From Gordionus sp. m RMFG-2023 (lineage: Eukaryota > Nematomorpha > Gordioida > Chordodea > Parachordodidae), in assembly GCF_954871325.1 (NCBI RefSeq), contig NC_088777.1, positions 32,775,366 through 32,839,365 of the forward strand: a stretch of 64,000 bases of DNA, written 5' to 3'. The notes beneath the pieces were generated by a model that searched no databases, was not told the DNA's origin, and saw nothing but the letters and a program-made list of their open reading frames with translations. The first letter of the stretch is position 1. Every line of letters begins with the position of its first letter. The position numbers were made by a program, and so were the translations under genes. Below, one piece after another: positions 11,519 to 24,133 of this stretch.

Positions 11519-11890
11519 AGGGGTATCAGTCATTGAGAATATGAAGCTGAGATAATTGGATTTTATTATATTGAGGGCTAATCTTTGGCGTAGGTAGTAA
11601 CCCTCGTTGGGATCTTCGGTCCTAGTAGAGATCCGTTTCCCCACCTCTTTAAAGAAGGCCAGGGCATGAGAGCCGAACGACGTTAGAGTCGTGGCGATTA
11701 GTGGTAGGAATGTGTAATTGGCCGGAAGCGATGGCGAATACTTAGCGAGTTTATTCGTCTCGGCGTCTACTAGAGCATCTCTATTTATATTGGAAAAGGC
11801 AAGGGGATCGGTGCATGAGAAATCCCAGGTTAGGAATTCCCCCCTCTTCCAAGGGATCATGGTAGAGCCATCGGGACGCTTACCATCAGA
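11516..11890 (-). CDS. Truncated open frame in Helitron insert (RPDG...PW..G...WD domain)
   Basis: An uninterrupted frame runs on the minus strand from about 11890, the insert border, to a stop at 11516-11518. The first Met is at 11860. The start reads NSDGKRPDGSTMIPWKRG, followed by LTWDFSCTDPLA, then VDAETNKLAKYSPSL, YTFLPLIATTLTSFGSHALAFF and QRLALNIIKSN. From memory, this pattern belongs to a conserved segment found at the C-terminal end of many reverse-transcriptase-like predicted proteins in invertebrates. I cannot name the family with certainty. It is absent from the otherwise very similar H3 copy, and the frame is open right up to the insert edge. It therefore looks like a captured 3' fragment and not a complete gene. 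It lies on the same strand as the Helitron. Confidence 0.5.
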   Translation of the reverse strand, partial: SDGKRPDGSTMIPWKRGEFLTWDFSCTDPLAFSNINRDALVDAETNKLAKYSPSLPANYTFLPLIATTLTSFGSHALAFFKEVGKRISTRTEDPNEGYYLRQRLALNIIKSNYLSFIFSMTDTP

Positions 11891-13659
11891 ATTATTGTTG
11901 TTTATTCTATAGGGTTATTGTTGCTTTTCAGATAAATTTAATGTATTATGTTTTGCATTTCCGAAATTATTTGTCTATATTTTTATGTTAAGTAAAAAAA
12001 ATTCTATCTATTTAAATTACAAAAATACCATTAAACACTAATGAAACTTACATGCAAATTATATATATATATTTTTTAAGAAAATATTATTTATTGACAT
12101 ATAAATTTAGGCTAATTTTTTAAAAAAATAACGAGGAATGATTATTATGTTGTGTATTTGATAAAATTAGGAGCAAATCCTTGTTGACATTTTTATTTTT
12201 GATGGAAAAAGCGACAAAATAAATCTGGAAGGTCGTCTGGAGAGGAAATAATTAATGTACAATTTCATATCATTTAGGGTTGTAGATGAAAGTAATGACG
12301 GATTACCAAAGCAGTGTACAAAACACATTACGTCCTGATAACGATGAGGCATATGCCTATGCCTTGGGATACTGGTAAAAGAAGAACGGAAAATGATATT
12401 TCTGTGTAGCCCCCTCTAAAATATAATCATGAACGACAATGTTAACTCAACCATAAAAAGGTAGTAAGAATTGTTATAAAGGCCACGACAGAACTACTGC
12501 ATATTTTTCCATTAATAAAGTTGATGAAAATGGCCGTACTGCACATTCCAGTTTGAACATTCCTCTAAATATTCATGAAAGTTTCTCAGAGAATCGGATA
12601 AAGTAATATTTATAATAACTCCTAGTAAAGTGAATGATAGTATGGAATTGAATGCTTATATTTGTTAAAAAATAAGCAGAGGTGGCATAGGGATTGTGGT
12701 AGTGGTGATAGAAATATCATTTGGAGGCAACTGGGTGAAAATAAAATAAACATATAAATATAAAACATAAGATAAAAAAACGAAATAAACCTCCAGAGGA
12801 GTTAATTTCAAGCGTAGTTCTTTATTATTTTGGCTACCAGTCATTCTAGAACGGGCAAGGCGTTTGTTTATTCGTCATTATTTTATTTGCTTATCTTTAA
12901 TAGATTCATCATGTTTTGTAGCAATGTGAGGGATTAAGGTTGGGTTAGCCTAGACAAATAAAGATAAATAAACATTATTATTGAAATAAAACAAACATTA
13001 AAATACTGTAAACCAGTAGATGGGTCAATATTAGATGCATATATCTAGTAGTTAGAGGGATATCATCAAAAAAAAATTTTTTTTTGGTATGGGGGGGGGG
13101 ACTTATCAAGTTTATTACGATATTCTAAAGGTATTTTGCATTTGTTCATTATTAATGGCTGATATATCAATATTTGAACAATTAAAGTAAAAAAAAAATA
13201 ATTCTCAAGTTAATTTTATAAGGTAGGAATAAAATAAAATACCGTTCGGAGAGATCAATTGGCAAACTTTAAAAAAAATAGGATCCTTGTGAATAAGTAT
13301 AGAATAATTTAAATAATATATAAATACCGTTTGAAAATATTAAATTTATAATTTATGAATGAGAAATCTCTGATTTACCAATTAATCTATGAGTTAACTC
13401 CTAGTTGAATTTCTATTTAAAATATTAATAATTTGTAATATTTAATAAATAATGTATTAATTTGACAATTGGTTTTAATATGCTCCTACAGTAGCATAGA
13501 AAACTTAAGTTATTGGATCATCTGTTTGTATAAAATAAATAAATAAAATCAACAAATAAAAAAAATAAAAAAAATAAAAATACGTACCAATGACATGACG
13601 TAATGATGACATGACGTAGCGATGACGAGTGAGGACATCGGAAAATTATAATATAGATG

Positions 13660-14950
13660 AATCTTCACAGGCACATATTATGACCGATTATGAAAGGCTT
13701 TCACACAATAAAAATTCCATATTACAATTTATAATATCCCAGAAAGAATGTGTGAATAATAACCGTTCTATCATAAGAATAGATGTTTAGGTTATTATAT
13801 CTCGTAACCATGCCTTATGGGCGAACAGGCAACAAGAAGACAATATGATGGGCCTTATTAAACTTATCGCAGATTCTCCTGTACTCAAAATGTATATACA
13901 ACAAAATAAAGAAAGAAGAAGGGAGAAAAAAAATAATGGATTTAAAACGAAATTATATTCAAATCTATTATCATATAATAACATAGATATTCTCATTAAA
14001 ACCATGAAAAATATTGTTATAAAAAAATTCAAAATGAGATTGAATTTAACAGGTGCTTTTCAATCATAGTTGATGGCACATATGATGTTTCGAAATCAGA
14101 AGCAATAGCTTTGATAGTAATATATGTTGAAAATAGTGAGACGCCTAAGCCCGTTGAAAGACTGATAGACATATATTTTACAAACTTGGCTCCATGAATT
14201 TACCCCTTGAATTCCTAAATGAAAGCTATGATAGCGTCTCAAACATGAGTGGAAGAATTAATGGAGTACAGGCTTTGATAAGAGAGGAGGCGCCAAAGGC
14301 AGCTTTTATTTGATGGTATTGTCATCGATTAAATTTAATCATTGTTCAATTATGTCAATCAATAAAAGAACTGAGAAATGTTTTAGGAATATTAAACGAG
14401 ATTTATATGTATTTTAATGGTGTTAAAAGATATGAGGTGTTCAAAGCATGCTAGAGTAATGCACTGACAAAATCGCAACGATTTCCACGGATCAAGAATA
14501 CCACTGGGTAATATTATCTTATTTGTTTAGATAGAAGCTGTCTATCATCATATAAAGCTATTGTAAGTTTTTTCTACTATATGATGCCTTGAGGCCAGCT
14601 TTAACAAATTTAAATAATTCTGAAGATCCTGCCACTTCCAATATGAGTAGTGATATAGTCTTTAGAATAGAAAAATTTTATTTTATCACTTTGTGCTTTG
14701 TATAAAATATTGTTGATAACAAGTTGACTTATATAAAATTGCAGACCATTTCGAAGGGTATAGGGTTCGCAATAAATCAAATTCATTTGGAAAAAGATAG
14801 CCTGATTAATTTGAGAAATATAATTTAATTTATTGTCTTTAATTATTTTTTTTAATCCTAATAGATAATAACACTATATTTTTGGATGTTTTTTCAAAGG
14901 CAAAAGATTTTATGAAGGAGAGGAATCTAATTTTATCAATGAAAAAAATA
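13660..14950 (+). pseudogene. hAT transposase relic, ZMYM1/DUF4371-like
   Basis: The best block is 13845-14069 (MMGLIKLIADSPVLKMYIQ, preceded in the same frame by RNHALWANRQQEDN). It corresponds to the family's 'LRGH...NFLELLKLIADSPVLK' region. It is followed in other frames by DGTYDVSKSEAIALIVIYVE (about 14070-14130), VERLIDIYF (about 14155-14180) and CHRLNLIIVQLCQSIKELRN (about 14318-14380). These match the 'DGT.DVSK.EQLS', 'VERF' and 'CH.LNLVV' landmarks of ZMYM1-like hAT transposases. Several frameshifts and stops are present, and the C-terminal dimerisation part is eroded. The N-terminal part was probably cut by Helitron H2, which ends at 13657. Confidence 0.7.
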
Positions 14951-15284
14951 TTTAAACAATTAAATATTGATGAAATTATAAATTCTTTCCTCCCCCCAAT
15001 TTATCTAAATAATTAATTTAAAAATAATATTTTTTTACATTATTTATATTATATATTAAAGATTGATGCAATAAAAATTATTATTAAAACTTATGGGTGT
15101 CAAAAGATAAGTAGCCATTTTTTCGAGGGGGGGGGGTACTTTTCAAGGGGGTATTCTGCTTCCATCCCTCAGAAAGTGTAGGGGCCACCACTGATTGTGT
15201 TAATATTATTTTAATTAGTAGTAAACATTAACCTGAGTAATTACATAATCTTGAAAGATAGCTTTGTAAAATAAGAAATAAAAA

Positions 15285-15425
15285 TAGTATTGTTGTTAAT
15301 TGGTTGGTTGTGGAAAACGCAGACCCGGGGTTTGGGTCTAAAAATCGGCTAAACTAGCTCTGAGCACGTACCCAGAACACAGACCCGGTGTTCAAACCCG
15401 TGGTTTAGACCTCGGGTTCAGATTT
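15285..15425 (+). repeat. Left inverted arm, GGGTCT words, hAT-like end
   Basis: The arm starts TAGTATTGTTGTTAA and continues with words such as CAGACCCGGGGTTTGGGTCT, GCTCTGAGC and CAGACCCGGTGTTC. It is matched in reverse complement by 23985-24123. The start resembles the TAGTGTTGTTAA end of the MITE at 3067-4097. Confidence 0.7.
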
Positions 15426-15591
15426 ACGAAAACTAAGAAAAATAATTCTCATTTTGTAAAATAGTGTACAAAGTGTAAAACTGTTTATTTTTAAATAATT
15501 AAAAATTATAAGTCTAAAAGTTAAAAGTGTTTTGCATCTATATATATCATGTATAATTTGAATGAATAAGTTAACAAAAAGGTAATAAAAT

Positions 15592-17895
15592 CAATGGCGT
15601 CACTAGTAGGGGGCACATGGGCTAGAGCCTCCTGAAAAATTTGAATAGCCCCTTGAAGCAATTTTTTTTTAATGGCTCCTTAATATCACCTTAAACTAAA
15701 AATAAATTTTTTTGATTGCTCCCTGAACGATTTCTTTTATAATTCTATTAAGTAATATAGATTTAATTGTATTATTTAAAAATTAATAAGACTATCTAAT
15801 TTTTTATTAAATGAATATTATTTTAATTATTATATTAGATTAATACATTTAAATTATATTTTCACTATGTCAGCTTGCAAGCAAATTATGTGTTAAAAAT
15901 AGAATATTAATATCACTCACTAAATATTAATTTAGCATTAACAGTTGAAGCTACTTTTAATATTTAAATTATTATATAACCTTAATTAAATCAATATAAT
16001 CATTTATTAATTGAAAATTAACAAATTTAATATTGTAATTATTACAAGCCATCCTTTCATAATAATAAGAATAAGAATACGACTCAACTTTCTTTATTAA
16101 AAAACACCAACAACAATCTCTATACATTATCAAAAAAATTACAAATCATAAATATCTAATTATCTAATTCTTCATTTCCCAAAGGTCCATTATTAGTTCC
16201 TCGCTGACATCTTCTCGAATTAATCCAAACTCTTCATCCCAAAATGGATAACAAAAGAATCCTTCCCCTTCAACCCATCATGTCCTCATCATCTCCTCTT
16301 CTTCCCCCCAAGGAAAAACTTAATTCCCCTGTCAGAAAATAACTGACATTTTATGCATTATATTAAATTTATTTCTTCTTTTTCAACAATTACAACAGTA
16401 ATTAGCCGAGTTCAAAATTACTAATCAACTATATTATTCATTTTTAAATTTAATTATCATGCCTCTTCCTAAAATATTTTCAAGGTCCAAATAAGTATAA
16501 GAGATTTCTTTATAAAAAGTAAGTAGACATATAGTTTATAATCTTCTATATTATATTTAATTAAAATATTAGGTAAAATGCCAAGATATATTTGACAGTT
16601 ATATAACATATTACAGTTAATATTTTAATAAATTTTACTAATAAATGCTTTTGATAATAAATATAAGTAACAATTTACATTCAATTCTTTAACGCCATTT
16701 ATTTATATAAAAATATTATTAAAAATTAAACATTTTATTATTCATCCCACAATGGATGTAATAAATTCGATATCTTTTCTTTTCTTTTTTTTCTTGTTTT
16801 TAGGAAAGCTATTTTTTTCTTCTTTGAAAAACAGTGTTGAGTTAAATTTTTAATACGAGTATATTTTTGATATTATTACAAACTACTATTATTTTAAGAT
16901 ATAATATACCAACTAGAGGTGGTGTGACAATAATATATAAAATCTTAATTGCTTTCATTATATCTCTGGTTCTTATTTTATAGTTAAAAAATGTTTCATT
17001 TTTAATATTGCATCCTTGCCATGTAAATAACTCAAGGCTTCAATATATTTGCATAATTTCTTCTAATTATTTTTAGTGTTTTTGTTTTATCAATTTATCT
17101 AACATAATAAATGTTAACATCATGGGTGTCATGACTATGACTGCAAATTAACCATCATTTATTATTTGTGTGGCTATGTAATTTAAGATTATCACTCTAG
17201 CTGTTGTGAGCATATTTTTGATAAGCAATAATGATCAACTGTGTAGTCGTTTATATATCATTAAAAATGGAAGATAATCTTTTAGAAATATGATATCTCA
17301 CAGTAATTTCCTCGATTACTTATCTAGCTTCCATCGTGTCATCGAAGAGGAAGCTTTAACTATGATTTGGGTGGGTCGTTTATATTCTCTTAATAATTGT
17401 TAATTTGGTTAGGTCTATAAATTTTTCCTTATTGATCCATTCTATAAACATTGTATAAAATGGTAATAGAGAGTTATATTAGTTTCATGCCCTTTTGTCA
17501 ATGTAACTAAGAATTATATTGCCTTATGCGATTTTAAAAAACCAATAACAATTTAGGCATATGTATGAATTAATTAACCTTTTTATCACTTGTAATTCTT
17601 TATCAGCGAAAATATTATTTTATACTGTAATAAATAGATTTTATATTAAAAAATATAGAATTTAGAAATGTCTTGAATTGTTTTAATTACTTATATGCTA
17701 GTTTATTTTGTATTTATAATATGATAAATAATAAAATATGATAAATGACAAAATATGAAATTCAGAATAATTGTTCCAAGTTAGTAAATCTTAAAAATGT
17801 ATTATATATTAATATAAAACCATGCCAAAGGACCGCAAATTAGAGGGGTTTTTTAGTTGATCCCCCTGATATTGTAAAGGCTAGCGACACCCCTG
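15592..17895. mobile_element. hAT element, 2.3 kb, no coding seen
   Basis: The ends CAATGGCGTCACTAG and CTAGCGACACCCCTG are imperfect inverted repeats, and a perfect 8-bp duplication AATAAAAT lies at 15584-15591 and 17896-17903. The interior is AT-rich and no transposase segment was recognised. Part of it (about 16650-16760) recurs in reverse complement at about 37888-37998, so this is a multi-copy family. Confidence 0.85.
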
Positions 17896-17903
17896 AATAA
17901 AAT

Positions 17904-19430
17904 ATAAAAATAGTTTTAGAATACACAAATAATATTAATGAGTAAAGATAATTTAATGAGTGCGTGATATAAATTTTCAACTTATTAATATTTAATGACC
18001 AAATATATAATTAATCTATATTTTAATTTATTAATATTCCTGTTATATAACATTCTCCCTCTTCTATAAGCTTTCTCCATAGTCTAATGTAAGTTGTCAT
18101 CGAGAGCTTGTCGTCCAAATAATTTATCGTTTTGGCTGTTCACGTTGTTGCATAAGTCATTGTTATTGTTGGCTTGTCTGCATCGCCTTTGATTTCACAC
18201 GTTGGTTTGTCTAAATCATGTTTTAAGTTTTTATGGTTGTCTAAATCGTTAAGTTTGTACGTTGGTTTGTCCAAATCGTTCTTGTTTATCCGTTATTATT
18301 ATTATCAATTTTCATAATTATTATCATCATCAATAAGTCGTGAATAATTAGGAATAATAATTGATCAAATTGGATATTAGAATAATTGAATTATTGGAAT
18401 AATATATGGAATTTGGAATAATATATAGAATAGAATTAATTTGAATAAATTGAATAAATATTGGAACGATAAATCATAAGATATTTATATATTATTTTTA
18501 ATGTTTAATTTATTTTTCGCGTTTTAGTGTTAAAACATTTTTTTTATACATCGATTTTTATTTATGTTTATGTTAATAATAATTTGAATCCATGAGGTTA
18601 ATATATGCAAATAAAATATTATTATGCACATTTCCCTCAAAAAAAAGTTGAATTTCACACCCATGTTAATAATTCTTCTTCAGATTGCTTTTTGTAAAAT
18701 ATAATTTCTTAAGCCTCAAATTTTTAGAAAATGATCTCCTTATAGCACCTTAAAAATTTTTCTGAAATTAAGATGTTTAGTTTTGACATTACCTCTCATA
18801 ATACTTTTATTCTTAAAAGTATCATCCTTTAAGTACGATTTAAGTTATATTATATTCAAAGTGTTATGTATCCTAAATATTTTATCACTTTTAATATTAT
18901 TTGTATCCTTAATTTCTACAATTACTAGTATTTCTTTAAATTTCATCACATGATTTATATCTTTTAATTTATAAGTTTCTATTACATTTTGATATAAAAA
19001 TTGTCTTGAAATTATTTTAAAATTTTTAGTAAAAATTTATAAATTTTTAATCAGTTTAGTACGGTTTATATTCATAGCCTTTGGTATTTTAAGTTCATTA
19101 AAAATTTGCATATTTATAAAATTAGCATTTTTAAATTTTTGATAAAGATCAAAATGATCATCGATAAATAAATCAGGAATATTTTCTAAATCAATATCTT
19201 TTATTTCAATAATTTTATTACAAGTTTTATTTTTATTATGGCAATTTTTATGATTATGATTTTTATTATTGTAATAATAAACTAATTATAATTTTTATTA
19301 CTAAAATTTTCATCATTATAATTATGATTATTATAGAATTTCTTCTGATTATGAATTTTACTAATGCCATAATTATGATTATGATCTTTATTGTTGTAAT
19401 AATTATATATAATTTTTATATTAATCATCC
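17904..19430. other. AT-rich with a short GTTGGTTTGTC word array
   Basis: No gene is seen. At about 18105-18290 a degenerate word of the type ACGTTGGTTTGTCTAAATCG occurs several times. Runs of ATTATTATTATC and AATAATTG-like simple sequence follow. The last few hundred bases contain AAT/ATT triplet runs like those near the nucleocapsid part of the adjacent retroelement fossil. Confidence 0.45.
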
Positions 19431-21959
19431 TTATAATAAACCTGGATGATTTAAATTATTAATTAAATTATTTATATCTTGCCTAGGTATCAAATATCTA
19501 AGTCTTTTCATTATTAAGTTACAGTCCAAAATTTCAATGTCGGAGCATATAGATCTCTCATACAAATCGCCTGGTAAATTGCTCAGGAGTATATTTATCT
19601 TAACCGAATCCGACAATATTGTTTTAAAGAAAAATTGGGTCAATATGTCAATGTATATGTCCTTGATGTTCCCTTATAATATAGGAAATTTTTACTGAAA
19701 GTTATAAATTTCATTTATTTCATTTATTACATATATATATATATATATATTAATATGGTAATTCATCCTCGCTCAATGTTTTTAATTACTTTATTAAGCA
19801 ATCTATCATTCCTTGTTTCTTTCTGAAGTTCAACTTGACCAATATTTATATCGTGCAAATTTATAGCTCTGATTTTTAATGCATGTTTTTGATCGTTATT
19901 TGACTCTATACCTTCTACTGGCAGTCTAGATAATGTATCAACTACTATATTTTCTTTTCCTGGACGATATTTAATATCAAAATCATATGCGGACATTTAT
20001 CATGCCCAGCGCGTTAATCGACTATTGGATATTTTAGGTAATTCCCGTTTATCACCAAATATTTTTCCAAGGGTTTTTGATCTGTTCGCAATATAAATTT
20101 TCGTTCAAAAATGAAAGTATGAAATTTTTCCATTCCAAACCGAAATGCTCGTGCCTCTTTTTCTATTGGTGGATAATTTTTCTCTGACTCCAATAATGTT
20201 CGCGAAGCAAAAGCGATAGGTCTGCTAACACCTTTTTTTACTAAATGACACAGCACAGCTCCAAAACCAGTATTGGAAGCGTCACATTCCAATATAATTG
20301 GCAAGTTTGGCGAATACGGAATTAGCGTTTTATTTGTTGACGAAAACTGTTTTATTTTATCAAATACCTCTTATTCCCTGTCAGACCAACCCCAGGAACT
20401 TTTAATGCTTGTTAATTTATGCAGTGGAGAGGCGATACCATGCAGATGTGGCAAAAATCACTCGTGATAATTCACAAGTTCTAAAACGTAATTGGTGTAT
20501 ATTCTTAGGAGTTGGTATCCTTCGAATAGCATCTATTTTTTTTTTCGCTGGGTGTATGCCATTTTTATCTATTACAAAACCTAGAAAAGAAACTGATTCT
20601 TTTTAAAAACGTATTTTGGCTCATTTTGCCTTCATACTAACCTGTTTTAATTTCATTAATACTTTTTTTACGTTATTCAAATTACATCATTTTCCGTTTT
20701 GATAATATCGTCAAGGTATACTCCAGTCATTCGGCAGTCCTGTAATAAATTGTCCATATATCGTTGAAAAATGGTCGGCGCACTAAAAAGCCCGAAACGC
20801 ATACATTGATATTAGAAGTAACTAATATGGGTTGATATGGTTAAGTATTCTTTTGAACTCTCTTTTATTGGTAATTGCAAATAAGCATCTTTCAAATCTA
20901 TTACCGTAAATTTCAAACCATCTTGTAATTTGGTCAAAAGATTATCAGCCGTTGGTATTATATGATAGTCGTATAAAATAAATGGGTTTAATGTCACCTT
21001 AAAATCCGCACAAATCCTGATTTCTCCATTTGTTTTGCGTACGTTTATTGTTGGAGTAGCCCACATCATACGCGTTTTTGTTGGTTCAATCTCCTTCAAT
21101 ATTCCTGATTTAACCAATCTATCGAGTTCCATTTCAATTGGTTTTCGTAATGGAAAAGGTACTCTACGCGCTGGCCATGATTTCGGCCTTGCTGCCTCAT
21201 TGAAATATATGCTAACTTCCATATCCTTCACTCGTCCTGGCTTGTCATCAAAAACACTGAAATTCTGCCGTCATACCAGCAATTTGTTTATCGATTGTTA
21301 TAACATCTTTACTTGTGATACTTCGTATGGTAACTTTTCGTGGGATAAACATATTAAATGCCAGTATCCATGGTAGTCCAAATAATGGTATGTCATTTAA
21401 ACGGGTAACCACAATCGGTAAGGATCTGTTTATCTTTTCAAGTCGCACCCTTACCATATTCTCACCAAGTAAGTCCAGCGGTTGGTTACCGTAAACTCAC
21501 AAAGGTTTTTTTGGTTCAAGCTTGGGTCTGCCAATTTCATCCCAATATTGTTTCCCAATTACCGATACCTGTACGCCCGTATGATAATCAAATTCAATAG
21601 GTACTCCATTTATCCTTACAGTTATCTTAGCACTGTTTCTACTAATTTATTGTCATCTTGATGCATAGCATGTAGCTTACGTCCCTTACAGTATTTTGCA
21701 TAGTGCCCTACCTTTTGGCAATTGTAACATTTTACCCCTGTTGCAAAACATTGAAAAGAGGGGTGAGTTCTTCCACATCGTGAGCAGTCATTGTTTTTAC
21801 CCATATCATTATTGTTACTATTATCTCTGTACTTAAAATTGTTATAATTATTATTATTTTAATAACTAAAATTTCCCTTTTCTTTAATATATATATATCA
21901 ATATGGTAATTCGTATGTGACATATTTATTACAATTCCTATAAAAGTCATAATTGACAT
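19431..21959 (-). mobile_element. Ty3/gypsy LTR-retroelement fossil (broken)
   Basis: A minus-strand relic of a Ty3/gypsy element. The parts seen, in expected order, are a nucleocapsid-type CCHC zinc-knuckle region (about 21.6-21.8 kb), the segment between protease and reverse transcriptase (about 21.25-21.46 kb), the N-terminal half of the reverse transcriptase (about 20.8-21.23 kb) and RNase H (about 19.76-20.30 kb). A detached gag-like piece lies at 19.43-19.64 kb, out of order, and may come from a second copy. Integrase and LTRs were not recognised. The element is clearly inactive, with roughly five or more breaks, and looks old. Confidence 0.85.
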
Positions 21960-23984
21960 TGCTTTTAAGTTTTAATCCATAAAACAATTAATTAATGTGT
22001 TAATCGAGATTGACTTTTTAAATTTGTTTAACTTAAATTGCTTTTATTTTAAACATGTTAGCCTTTAACCATGTATTTCGTTAAATTGTTTTTTTATAAT
22101 ACATATATATATATACCTTATTTTATATTTATTTTTTGTATCATTTTTAGTTTTAGATAAATTTATAATAAATAAAACATTTTTTCTTGTCCATACAACA
22201 CCCGTTATTGATATATAACATAATGTTTATTAAATTTTATAATAAGACACATTGATTTATAATTTAGTAGAAATACAAGTCAACATTATGATTTTTATAA
22301 TGATTATATAATTGAAATAAGGATGATTCATAATTATAGTACTCTTCAATAGATTTTTCAAGGTATTTTATGTGATGATTAATTAATATTTAAGTTATAA
22401 TTTATTTATGCTAAAAGTTATGACTTTATTTCAGAATGGTTATAATAACTTTTCTTCTTACTTGCATTTAGAATTGTCTTGTAAATATCATAATTGATTT
22501 CACTATATAGAATTCATGGCTTATTGTTCAACTTCCATACTGCTTATTGATTGAGTTGCATATCTAAATTTTGTTTTCTTAAATTGAATAGAATTATTTT
22601 TAAAATCATATTAACATTATCTACAACTTGTCCATCTATTTTTATCAGTTAATATCCTTCCTTCCTTCCTTCTAAAGCTTTGCTTATTATTTCATTCTAC
22701 ATTAATCTCATTCTCTAACCATTTAAATATTTGTTTAAATTGATTGGAGTCAATTTGATTTAGACATTTTTTCTCTTCCAAACTATGTTAAATTCACATA
22801 TATAATTATTAGTTTATAGATAGTTTACTCTAACTTTTGTGGGATTTATAGGATATCTACTATAACTTTACAAAATTTCATAGTTATAATATCGATAAAT
22901 ATCTATTGAACACATTGTTTTTAAACTTTGCCATACCACAACAATCAGCATGCTTTTTTTTTTATAAAATTTAACTTTCACTATAATTTTAAAAATGAAT
23001 TTTTAAAAATAAAATTTCCGTTTTTTTAATATTTTTGAAGTTATGTGTATATTAATTATTATTATTCAGTTTTGAGATGATTTAATGAAACATGTTGAAG
23101 ATTCAATTAAAAATAAAACCCATTCAGATAAAAAAAATTTGTTTACAAAAATAATTAAATTTACTTTTAAAAACTTGAAAGAAAATGTTGAGAAAAACAT
23201 TATTATTTAAAAAAAAATTAAAATTAAACTTAAATTAAAACTTAAAATAATTATTTTTTAATTTTACGACAATTTTAATTTTAAACTACCCAGATAAAAT
23301 TTTAGCCGGCTAAAAAATCGACTAGACCAAGTTTTTTAGACGAAAACTATCACTCTGGCTTTTCGGTTTTTTTCAAAAAAGATAGAGGCTCAATGGAAAA
23401 AATTAATATAAATTAAAACGCCTTAATGTTAACGGATTTTCTTCGGAAAGCACCTAAAGATTGAGTCGAGTTAATCTATTTAGCCATTACCCAATTATAG
23501 CATTTACACAAACTATATAAAAAGTGTAAATTAAAGATTTTATATATTTTGACTTCAGAATAGGCAGAACAAAAAGACGTTTGTTTATAACCCCACTGCC
23601 CCCATAAATAAAACGATTCACAAGTAGTCTAATTATTCCATTCAAGCTCAATTTTGCCGAATTTAAGAACTAATGTTATCAAATATACTTGTCTAAAAAA
23701 ATTAATACGTGTTTGAAAAATAACGATAAAATTAAACAAATCCGGTCAGAAAGTTCGTATCTAAAATCTGTCGGTTAACCAACATAATAACTCATTTTAA
23801 TTCTATATTTTTAGTATTTATAAGCCCTAGGTGGTCCCGTTTAAAATTTTTTTAAACCCTAAACTGAGTTGTTCGCAGGGCTTTACTATCTAACCCCAGA
23901 AAATTTTATTGCATTTTGCTGTTTCAATATTTTTGGTAAATAATTTTTATTTGAACCATTTGGAATAACATTCACCTCAACTCT
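21960..23984. other. AT-rich, no gene recognised
   Basis: Mostly A/T runs. No coding similarity, tRNA or element end was recognised. LTR-like direct repeats belonging to the adjacent fossil were looked for and not found by eye. Confidence 0.5.
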
Positions 23985-24123
23985 GAGTCTGAACCAAGGG
24001 TCTGTAACACGGGTCTAAATCACAGGTCTGAACCCCGGGTCTATGCTCCAGGTTCGGGCTCAGAGCAGGCCTGAGCACCAAATTGGGTCGTAAATTTTAA
24101 GACAAAGCAAATTAACAACACTA
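23985..24123 (-). repeat. Right inverted arm, GGGTCT words, hAT-like end
   Basis: This is the reverse complement partner of 15285-15425. It has GGGTCTGTAACACGGGTCT words, GCTCAGAGC, and the terminal TTAACAACACTA at 24112-24123. The flanks are AATAAAAA (15277-15284) and AATACATA (24124-24131), a 6/8 match. If it pairs with the left arm, the element is 8.8 kb and contains the hAT at 15592-17895 and the gypsy fossil as later insertions. Confidence 0.6.
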
Positions 24124-24133
24124 AATACATATT

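Larger units (their letters stand above)
10536..13657 (-). mobile_element. Non-autonomous Helitron H2 with private insert
   Basis: The 3' end on the minus strand has CTAG at 10536-10539, an 11-nt tail, and a stem of CCTGTC/GACAGG (10547-10564). The stem differs from the family CCCGTC/GACGGG by one base on each side, and pairing is kept. The 5' end is TC at 13657 (GA on the plus strand, followed by T at 13658). The left flanking base is T where A is expected. The body matches Helitron H3 (24699 to about 26400) closely, for example at 12160-12960 against 25390-26220. It has two extra blocks: about 11006-11893 and about 13031-13340. Confidence 0.85.
9929..15193 (+). mobile_element. hAT element with ZMYM1-like transposase, nested insertions
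   Basis: The left end CAGTAGCCCTACA at 9929 and the right end ...TAGGGGCCACCACTG at 15193 are imperfect inverted repeats with G-runs just inside. They are flanked by ATTGTGAT (9921-9928) and ATTGTGTT (15194-15201), a 7/8 match for an 8-bp duplication. The body holds the transposase relic at 13.66-14.95 kb, the MITE at 10063-10377 and Helitron H2 at 10536-13657. Without these two insertions it would be about 1.8 kb. Confidence 0.7.

Noticed and set aside
12167-12352. Minus-strand frame conserved in H2 and H3 (also 25413-25643)
   Set aside because: The product has no recognised features, and the plus strand gives an equally or more protein-like reading. Shared Helitron ancestry explains the similarity.
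13787-14032. 81-codon hydrophobic frame on the minus strand
   Set aside because: It is the antisense shadow of the ZMYM1-like transposase relic on the plus strand.
20273-20606. Plus-strand frames over the gypsy fossil
   Set aside because: They are antisense to reverse transcriptase and RNase H similarity and show no similarity of their own.
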